From Phoma sp. XZ068 (taxonomy: Eukaryota > Ascomycota > Dothideomycetes > Pleosporales > Didymellaceae): DNA of 64,000 nucleotides. The first letter of the stretch is position 1, and every line of letters begins with the position of its first letter. Location: contig RBKR01000018.1 of NCBI GenBank assembly GCA_004835665.1, positions 1,054,001 through 1,118,000 of the forward strand, read 5' to 3'. Positions 55,882-64,000 of the stretch are shown here, in pieces. The translations under genes and the position numbers were made by a program. Under the pieces are notes generated by a model that was not told the origin of the DNA, did not search any database, and saw nothing but the letters and a program-made list of their open reading frames with translations.

Positions 55882-56620
55882 AGTGCGATTGAGCAGGGCT
55901 TGCCTGATTGGGGTGGCGGACGTCAACTCTTCTTGATTTATTTTACAGGACTCCTGTCAATGCATATGGTGGGCACGAGATGGCAGAACGTAGTCGCACA
56001 ACAGCCTCGCTGACAAACTCTCTCTCAACGTTCGATTTCTACAGTGACGGGATTGTCGATTCCCGGGGTTTTATTGGGATCCATGCGTCGAGTCATGGTA
56101 CTGTGGGTACTCGCTTCAACGCGGACTTCCCCGACAAAGATCGCTTCATCCAATGAGCGGCACGTTTGCCTATAGGCATCTTCTGCACGGGAGCTCCAGA
56201 TTTTTGTTCATTACGTTTTTCGGAAGCTTGTCTGACCTAAACGGTTCGGGCTTCTGGCTGCCGGGGCAGAATTATGGTCTGTTCAAGCAGGAGCAAAATC
56301 TTACCCGTCGGAAGCCCCGCCGAGTGTCGATGATTTGCAGCTTTCGATCGAAATAGAATGTTACATTTTGTGGCGACAACCAGACTGACTAGATGAACGA
56401 GTTTTCGGCTTCGAATGAGCTGTGCTCAAACTCCTATCAACGATCATTAACATACGGCGCCGATGGTTTGTGATACCTCTGCAGGAGCGGACGCGTGTAT
56501 ATCGCGTTTTTCGTTCAGGCCCCTCATTGGTCGACGCCTTCCAGATCGTTTGCGCTAACCGTAAATAGCCCGGATAACTAAAATCTTGGAATATGAATAG
56601 CTGGATCAACAACCATTTCT
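55882..56620. other. Intergenic region before the 5S rRNA gene
   Basis: No coding frame is supported. Confidence 0.4.
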
Positions 56621-56739
56621 ACATACGACCATAGGACGTTGAAAACAAGGCTTCCCGTTCGCTCAGCCCTATTTAAGCAACGTACCGGCGGATTAGTAGT
56701 TAGGTGGGTGACCACTAGCGAATACCCGCTGTTGTATGT
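56621..56739 (+). rRNA. 5S rRNA: 5S rRNA gene
   Basis: It has the full 119-nt length with the conserved ends ACATACGACC and TGTTGTATGT, which pair as helix I. Conserved internal blocks GGCTTCCCGT, GCTCAGCC, TTAAGC, GGATTAGTAGTT and GGTGGGTGACCAC are in order. A T-run at 56739-56743 supplies the RNA polymerase III terminator. Several bases differ from the common ascomycete 5S sequence as I remember it. Helix II reads GGACGTTG (56634-56641) with CAACGTACC (56678-56686), so pairing is kept. A single dispersed copy is normal for filamentous ascomycetes. Confidence 0.9.
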
Positions 56740-56925
56740 TTTTGCCTCTTGTATTGTCGGACAACTCCCTTCCCTTCAACGTGTCTGCGGGGACGATTGC
56801 TTTTTGTTACCGTGCTATGTATTTTTTCAATACCGCACGGAAGCCAGGATGCCGAGCACTGCCACAATCATGCCAAGAAGCCCAGCAACAAGTGACTAGA
56901 AAAGCACAAATCGAATGGTAGAATG

Positions 56926-58955
56926 CTACACGAGCACGAACTCTTCTTCCTGTGTAGACTTGCTCTCATCGTACATCCGACAGTCGTCGCCTGTAATCCA
57001 AAGTATCCCGACGCGGCTGTACGTGGGAGGCGTGGTGGGCAATTGGCGAAGCATCAATGCGACCAACGACGGTCTAGGTTCCGTAGGACTCTTGTATTTT
57101 TGGTTGTCCTCCCCCAGGTAAACTCCATCGGCTTTGCAGAAACACCTCGACAGTGCAACAAAGGTAAGCTGCTCCTCATACGGGGTTGGTGGTAGCCTGT
57201 CGAAGACGAAGCACCGGCTGTCAATGCGATAATCTGCATCTGCACAGACTACCACGGCTGGGAGAGACCTCCACCAGTGAAACTCCTGGATGCGTACACT
57301 AGCACATGCTGATTCCCCTCGTAGGTTCAACGTAGCGCTTAATACCTTGCCAGTTGGCAGTGTGTTTGCTTCCAAGCTCACAACTCTTGCAGGCTCTGTG
57401 AACTGCTTACAGCGCTTCCTGTGGTCAGGTATACCCCACATTGTGCTTAAGCGGTAGTCACCACTAGCCCAGCTCCAACTGGGGGCCCTCCATTTCTGGA
57501 CCAATGGTAAGTCTTTGCGCTCGAACGAACTACCTACCCGCCACTGCAATTCTTGCACGATATATTGCTGCCATAAACCACATGTAATGGTAGCACCTAC
57601 CCCTTCTCTCATCCGCTGAGCTATGCCGTTGAAAGCGATCAACTTGTCCTCTTCTTTGGTCAGTCCACATCGGTTGTACGCAGCGACGAGGCTCTTCCAA
57701 GACGAATAGAGCGTGTCTGTTGATCGAAGTTTCTTGATTGGCGCATTCAACCCTACGTTGCGGGACGCGATCATAGCTTTGGACATTCCCAAAAACTGGT
57801 ATTTGAAAAAGCCCCCAACGGGCCGATAGGTGGGTAACACATCACTGGTGCTGGAGTGAAAACATTCCCAGTGAACGCCCGTGCTGGTGAAATGCATGAT
57901 CCGGTTTGATAGAAAACGCTCTTGCGATACCCATGCTCGCTGGTTAAGGGGGCTTTCCTGTATTGTATGAACGGACCAGTCTGGTACGCACATCCACTTG
58001 TTTCGCCTTGTAGTATCCGTGTAGATACAAAAGGGTTGATGAGCGAGAGGGTTTCTTTCGAAGAACAAACCCACGGATGAATCGATTGCACCTGTAGCGG
58101 CGATGTTGAAGAGCGCATTTGAATACACAGCGTGCATTCTTGCGGCTTCACGCTCCCAATCCTCAGGGTCGTCTTGGCGGATGCACAGGGAATCTATCCA
58201 TAGATATTGCTGGCCTAATTGTTGACACACGTAGATTGCATCTTGAAAGGTTTTAGGTAGTTCTTGTGCAGATATCCCCGCGCGTAGTTGATCTTCGGTT
58301 GCTGCAGTCAATTGTTTGAAGTGTGCTTTGCCCCAGCAATGAGAAAGCGTGGCATATGACCGATCGACCGCTACACTTCCATCTACAAGGTGTACGGTAC
58401 TGTCGCTACCGTGCCTTGAGTCGACTGAGGTGTCAACTTGTAACAGACGACTTGGTGGTATATTTGAGGCTGGACGGCATTTCTGATGGCCTTTGAGGCA
58501 TCTCTGCAACTGCTGCTTCAAGAGATTCATGGAATCTGGAGACGACGAGGTGATTGGTAATGAACTGGTATCGTGCGAAGTTCCAGGGCTCACTGTCAAT
58601 CAACCATAATCAGTAATTGCAACTGTCTGGTCAGTTGTTACTTACCTCTCACTTTCATACCACGAAGTGACCCCGTTTCAAAACTATCGTCAGTATGGAA
58701 GACTATAGTCAACTCGCACTCTGACCTTGGCTCTTCTCTGAACCTAAACTGTACTTTATTGAACTTCTTCTGGTGCAGCGAGCAGAAGAATTCCGCAATA
58801 GCGCAGAGCGGACAAGTCTCAGGCGATTGCGCGATCGACTCTTGCGAAATAGTCCCCCCACCTGGCTCATTAGGACGCAGAGCTTCTGCACATCTTGCAC
58901 AAAGCGTAGCCTTCCAGTGATCTACGCTTGCAATTCCAGTGCCCTCTCTAAGCAT
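56926..58955 (-). CDS. HET-domain protein (heterokaryon incompatibility family)
   Basis: Exons 58955-58646 and 58592-56926 (53-nt intron) give 658 aa. The first exon carries CxxC-type pairs (CARCAE and CPLCAIAEFFCS), a common N-terminal feature of these proteins. The HET domain spans about 160-320: YATLSHCWGKA, then LPKTFQDAIYVCQQLGQQYLWIDSLCIRQDDPEDWEREAARM and VYSNALFNIAA. The middle RAWVSQERFLSNRIMHF and C-terminal WRAPSWSWAS blocks are also family-typical. HET proteins trigger cell death in allorecognition and possibly in immunity-like responses. The partner and specificity are unknown. The open frame and splice site are intact. Confidence 0.93.
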
Positions 58956-59884
58956 TTCCTTGACGCGGAGGCCAAAACGGGCAAGCTTTGTGCCAATTTG
59001 GCCGGAGACGTGCAGTTTTGTCTACAGACGGAGATCAGAGGGTTCGGATTTCTCCTGTCGCCATGGGCAGTTGATTGTTGAGCGAGAGATGAGGCAGGGT
59101 AGACGAACCTCCATTATCGTAATCGTAACGAATTTTCATTGAACGGGAAATGATCGGAACACGCCAATGACAACGTATGCGTGGCAGTCAGCGAGAGCTG
59201 ATTTCTAGTAGAGCAGGGTGAGGCTGTAAACAATTTCGCGTTAGGCTGCAGTGCACGTACACTTGCCAGATGCATGAGGCAGGCGCGTATGCTGACAACC
59301 GTGCGATAGACACGTGACCGAGTTCGTCTATCTCACCCCACTTATAGCAGAAGAGTGCCGCAACGGGCCTGCGGAATTACCGAACGAGTCTTGTGTTGCG
59401 AAATGTCATTGGGACGGTGAGTAATTACGTCTGCGTTCTGCGTACAAGTCCTAGGCATTGGCGCAGATGGTCATCCTTCTCGCGCAACCAATCCAGGTAA
59501 GAGCAGAAGAGAGCCAGGGTAGGACTTTCTAGTCCTAAGGATCATGCACGGGGTTGTACACATCTGTTGAGGTGGAAGCGAGTGTCTGCGTGGGCAGATT
59601 GGAGGTGCCACGTCTGAGGTTTTGAGATCTTGGGAGAGAATCTGAAGTTCGCAGAGAATTGCAGTAGTTCTATACGTCGCGTCTGTGGGCTAGAGTTCGA
59701 CATGTCTGGGCATGGGTCGAATGTCTCTTTCTGCGTAGGTTCATGGTGTCTTACTTGAGCGTCGATCCTCTTACCTTCGAACATCCACGAAACATGGTAA
59801 GTTGTGAACGCAGCTTACTTCGCAACCCCATCGATGCACACCTACGGACATCAAATCGACAGACGACCAGGGACCCCCTCCTGC

Positions 59885-59937
59885 GCGGCTGGCCCCTCTT
59901 GGCGGCTGGCCTCTTCTGTGCGGCTGGCCTCTTTGCA
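59885..59937 (+). repeat. Short GC-rich tandem repeat
   Basis: Three copies of the core GCGGCTGGCC start at 59885, 59902 and 59920, each followed by a CTCTT-like tail (unit about 17-18 bp). Confidence 0.75.
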
Positions 59938-60619
59938 GGGCCTCCATCACGCCTCTGCAGCTGTTTCTTACGGCTCTGCAGAGTCTAATGACAAAAGCCC
60001 GCACACTGAATTTATTTGTTAGTAATAGCGCAACAGCGCTAGCAGTTAGTATTATTTGCTGTTTGATGTCGTCAGCTAAAGTAGGTTGGCGAAAAGTCAG
60101 AAAAAAAGATCCCTATAGTTTGGTGTTGGGATTTGAAGCGAAGGCAAAAACCTAAACCGCAACGATGTGAGCTACTATGGTCCTAGCCACATAGTCAGAA
60201 ATTTGGGTCCAGCGGCTAAAAATTCTGGCAGAATTGGTTTCCTTAATACTATAACGATCAAGAAATCCTTGCTAGAAAAGCAAGAACCTTCTAGTTGTGA
60301 AACGCCGGTACTCGCAAAATGCTCCAGGTTCAGTTTACTGCTGCTAGATCTAGGCCAACGTTTCTACTAATTTGGCAGCATCAACTTGTGCCTCTGCGGT
60401 TGTAGTCTTTAGCAGCGCGGCCTGAATCACTTATCGACTAAGTTGCAATCAACATGAACTTTGCAAGTGGCCGCTTTTTAGGCACTGTGCTTGAGGTGTT
60501 AGGAAAGATGACTAAGCGGGTTTTCAAACGGGTGCCAAGATCGTGCGTACAATGGCCATCAATTCCGGCGGCATTCTCCAGCACAATCGTAGGTTGTGTT
60601 GAAACAAGGTACATGCCTT

Positions 60620-60652
60620 ACTAGCGAATACCCTCTGTTGTATGTTTTCGCA
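60620..60652 (+). pseudogene. 5S rRNA 3'-end fragment
   Basis: About 33 bases nearly repeat the 3' end of the 5S gene at 56714-56746, sharing ACTAGCGAATACCC/T-CTGTTGTATGTTTT with a few differences. The upstream 5S body is not recognisable, so this is a truncated copy. Confidence 0.75.
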
Positions 60653-60982
60653 TTTTTGCTCGCCATCTCTGCTTTGCCTATAGCTGTTGAAGTTAGCATG
60701 GACTTTTTCTTTGAACCTGATTTGGTAACGCGGAGGGCCGCTTAGACTTACTTAAAGATAAGTAACTGCAGCCAAATAATATAGTAAACGAGCAAGATAA
60801 GGACGAACGCAATGACTAGCCCATGCATTAGATACAATCTTGGTTCTAGGTGATTCTGTTGTTTACCTATGGTAGATAGCTATACACATAACTGTGAAAG
60901 TAATGAGTACTAGAAAGAGCAAATCGTAGGAAGGGTCTGTCTTCTCTTCGCTCTTTCTTCATGTTTTAAGCACCGCCTTTCA

Positions 60983-63070
60983 CTACACCAAGTAGACTGT
61001 CTGTTTCTTCCTATCAAAATCCCTCATTCCTTCGCCATCCATGAACCCATGTAAATAGCAAGAGCCGATAAAATGATAGCAAGGTTTGATACCAACACTT
61101 GGGACATGCCGCGTCCCGCACCGTATGAGGAGAAACGGTGTCTTTCCACCGGGACTCACAAAAACCTCCTCCTTCCCATACAACACAGTGCCAGCTCTAC
61201 CAGCAATATCAGGCCCTAATCCAATATTACCCGTTTCACTTAAAAAAAACTTGCGCCGTGTGGTTGCGGCCTTCACAGCAGGTCCCACTGAAGAACGACC
61301 ATCTAGTAGTCTTTCGATATCCAGGACCACGTCATCAGTGGGATTTGTACGGCTGTATGTTGAAGTTGAATCCACCACGGTATCGCCGCAAACGGCTCGC
61401 CAAAAAATGGGCTCCCAATCGGTATATGTGCCTTTCTCTTGTGCGGTCGTGTCGAACCATTGTTTGATAACCTAGGGATCAGGCTCGTCCCAACCGGCGT
61501 CCATAGCTTCGCAGATAGTTGAGAGGCGATCGACCATGGTGGCGTCTAGAACCAAGATGTTTCCCTCGATGGTACGAGCACTTGCCGAAGCCCCCCCCCC
61601 CCCCCCCCAGCAGCGTCATATAGTGGAACTTGATGACGGTAGCGATCAGTCGTCCCGACTTCTGAAATTGGCATTGAATAATTAGTCGATTACCCATGAA
61701 GGAAGAGTGCTAAAGTAGTTGATATCGATGTTTTCATGCTGACAAAGGATGTCTAAGGATCGGGTTGACTGAATGATTGCCGCCGTAGATTGTGTAAAGA
61801 TCTGGTAGTCGGTCGTGGATGTGTTGTAGTCGGGGATTATAGAGGCAGGTCCCGCCGACCCTCAGTCCGTTACAAGCCCCAAAACTCCATATACCTTGTC
61901 TCTTCCTTGAGTCGCCTGACGGTATCTGAAAATTCTCATCAAAGTGCAAAGGCTGATATTGTGGCCCTTCTCCCGCCAATCCTCGATAGTTCAAAGGTGG
62001 TACATCATAGTTGATAGCCCACCGAGCGTGTCACCTATACCGGAAACGGAGGCGCAGCAAGAGAGTTGATGTCTCCGTAAATTCGACATGGCATCATAGA
62101 ACAGTGCCCGGGATGCCTGGACAGGCCCGTAGACCACAAAGCATCGCTTTGGGAGGATACACTCTTGGACGGTCCATATTCGCTTCCACCATGGCCGGTT
62201 TCCGAGCCAAATTAATGTCCTTAAGGCTTTGGAACTAGATTCAATTCCGTTCTCAAATTTTGATGTAATAAACCCTATGTCGGAAAGATGAACATCCATA
62301 GCTAAGTGACGAAGCAGACAGAACGCTTGGAATATTGAGTCGTTCTCGCATTCAGGATGACCAGATTGACTGAGCATGAGGTTATCTCGATCATCGTTGT
62401 TCCACACACACTCTCTTGTCCTTTGAATTATGTTATCTTCCAGGGCTGGCTTTTGTGATATACTGCCAATTGCCTGGTGTATGGTAGCCAACAAATCAGG
62501 GCTTGCTGAAGCCTTAAGAACCTGAAACTGTGTGTGGAACACTTCCAACCCAGGAGGTGGCATGCCTGTGAAGAAGTTGAGCAGCTTTTGCCGCTCCTCT
62601 AGGGTTTCGTTGAACTGCAGCGATTCCGGTTCTTCCCCAAGGAATACGATACCGCAAGTCGTCTTACTGTATATCTCTCCCATAAGAGCGACTTGGTGAC
62701 CTTTCTCCAACACATCAGACTGGTTAATGCATATCGCATCAACCCAAAGCGTTCGAGGCTTATCGGGAAACCTGAGACGCTTCAATGCGGTATGGAGGTT
62801 TCTGGTTATTGGGAATCGGATTGAATCCAGGTCAATATCGATAGGGTTATCTTGCGAGCTCCATACATAAGAAAGCGCCTATCGGGGGTCAGTCATGCAA
62901 GAACTGCCGAGAACGTCAGGTGTTCGTGCCTCATAATCTAAAAAACCGTTTAGTGATACCGTCTGCAATAGGCAGCGGATGGTATCGTCGACGTGGGATG
63001 GCAGGAGGGCAATGGTCCTGATCTCCTTGTCTGGGATTGACAGAGGTCTGTATGTATCCATTAATGTCAT
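60983..63070 (-). pseudogene. HET-domain pseudogene
   Basis: HET family sequence can be followed from an ATG at 63070 (or 63061) to a natural stop at 60983. Visible blocks are DTYRPLSIPDKEIRTIALLP, DYE|ALSYVWSSQDNPI, TLWVDAICINQ, RIWTVQECILP, DKVYGVLGLVTD and a C-terminal KTPFLLIRCGTRHVPSVG...YHFIGSCYLHGFMDGE. The expected intron at 62879-62929 starts GC rather than GT. In-frame stops occur at 61991-61993, 61862-61864 and 61472-61474. A one-base frame change occurs near the WVID block, and a G18 tract (61591-61608, C on the plus strand) also breaks the frame. The order of domains is otherwise complete, so this is a full-length copy that decayed. Confidence 0.85.
61591..61608. repeat. 18-bp poly-C/poly-G tract
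   Basis: An uninterrupted run of 18 C on the plus strand lies inside the HET pseudogene, in a position encoding polyglycine. Its length does not keep the frame. Runs of this kind are prone to both real slippage and sequencing error. Confidence 0.95.
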
Positions 63071-64000
63071 CAATGCAATAGCAGATGCAATTCTGTCAAT
63101 GGAATAGTGGGCAACAAAAAATGGGAGGTGAGTCGAAATGGAGACTTTATTAGAGTGCTTGCTAGTGAAAGACAAGCTAGGCAAGAGGAGAATATAATCT
63201 GTGTTCCTTCGCACAGATTACCTGATTGTTCCCCGTGTGTGGCCCTCCAGTTTAAAAGCGTGCATCGTGGAACGCAACCAATCATTGATACCTAAGTTAA
63301 TGATGCATGCTTCTCGACTTAAAATCTGCCAACAATAGTTACGCCCCCAAAATCTATGCAAACTTCAGCTAATAAACTTGTTTTACGTGCGAGCAGCTGA
63401 GGTTGCCAAGGACGCTAAGAGTTCAGCTTCTACCATCGCCCAAATACCCAAAGAGCACACCACCAGTGTAATCTCTCCGCCGTAGCTGTCGCGCCATTTG
63501 CGGTCGTTTTGGTGGAGGCTGAGACTAAATTAGCTGCAGCGTCTCTTGGATGGTAACTATAGAGAAGGTTGTGAGTCTGGCAGCCAGGCCGCCGCTCACC
63601 CTGGCAAAGAGTTCAGCGCTCGGCTACTTGCATGTCGTAAGCTGTGAGCCTACAGACTAAGATGGGCTGTTGACGTCCAGCGGATGCGGCTGCTCAAGCG
63701 TAGGGGCCGGCTTACTCATTGGTTGACTCTGCGCAGGCATGAGACGAGGCTTGTACGTGGGCATGTGTAGAAATGCCAATATGGCACAGACCTATTCGCA
63801 TAAGTACCTTCCATCTTCTCAGGTACTTGAAACGGGATCTGCACTGCTCGAGCAGCACTGTACACTTTGACGTTGAGTTGCGCCACACCTGCCAACTGAC
63901 TAGGTTATACTTTGTAGTCCCCTTCTGGGCCTCGTACATGAAGGTGTTAGAAAAGACAAATCAACGAACTATTTCAACTGAGTGCCAAATTGCGCACAGA
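63071..64000. other. Right window edge, no supported gene
   Basis: Only short frames are present and none resembles a known family. It includes the former promoter of the HET pseudogene. Confidence 0.4.

Larger units (their letters stand above)
58956..60982. other. Gene-poor accessory DNA
   Basis: No coding frame is supported over 2 kb. It holds a short GC-rich tandem repeat at 59885-59937 and a 5S rRNA fragment at 60620-60652. Confidence 0.5.

Noticed and set aside
1..64000. CRISPR arrays, bacterial operons or ribosome binding sites
   Set aside because: None seen; gene structure is clearly that of a eukaryotic (fungal) nuclear genome.

Overview
The window is nuclear DNA of a filamentous ascomycete (Pezizomycotina). 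Inferred from gene content, a plant-associated Dothideomycete such as a member of Pleosporales is most likely. The evidence is genes with short introns (about 45-100 nt, GT...AG, often with a CTGAC/CTAAC-like branch site), fungal-only families (PTH11-type rhodopsin fold, PDR-type ABC transporter, Zn2Cys6 regulators, HET proteins, UstYa/DUF3328, fungal GDSL esterases), a dispersed 5S rRNA gene and an intron-containing tRNA-Gly. All exon models below were built by hand from splice motifs plus reading-phase agreement.

Layout. 1-10.3 kb: a single-pass membrane protein, a fungal rhodopsin-fold receptor-like protein, a secreted GMC oxidoreductase and a membrane-anchored aspartic-protease-like protein that seems to lack both catalytic Asp motifs. 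10.3-12.3 kb: a gene-poor stretch with an AT-rich island and tRNA-Gly(GCC). 12.3-19.6 kb: a secreted Asp-box beta-propeller, convergent with a very large (1883 aa) secreted protein that carries four tandem pectin-methylesterase domains and a Ser/Thr-rich tail. 22.3-31.6 kb: a drug-efflux block with a full-length PDR ABC transporter and a divergent Zn2Cys6 regulator/DHA2 MFS exporter pair. 31.8-40.2 kb: housekeeping and mixed genes (SEN2 tRNA-splicing endonuclease, AIM25-like scramblase, secreted GDSL esterase, F-box protein). 40.4-42.2 kb: a UstYa-family oxidase divergent from a small secreted precursor with two Kex2 (KR) sites, a candidate minimal RiPP locus. 42.6-50.3 kb: a sugar transporter divergent from L-arabinitol 4-dehydrogenase with a cluster of CreA-type sites between them, then a Zn2Cys6 regulator and an SDR, which together look like a pentose/polyol catabolism cluster. 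51.1-55.9 kb: an intronless fusion of a diaminopropionate ammonia-lyase-like PLP enzyme with an M20 deacylase, followed by a monocarboxylate-type MFS transporter. 56.6-64 kb: a 5S rRNA gene, an intact HET gene, a 5S fragment and a HET pseudogene with several in-frame stops, i.e. a decaying accessory region.

Strongest items for follow-up are the diaminopropionate-lyase/M20 fusion, the four-domain pectin methylesterase, the UstYa plus Kex2-precursor pair, and the 5S gene whose sequence differences from the common ascomycete form appear to be paired across helices.
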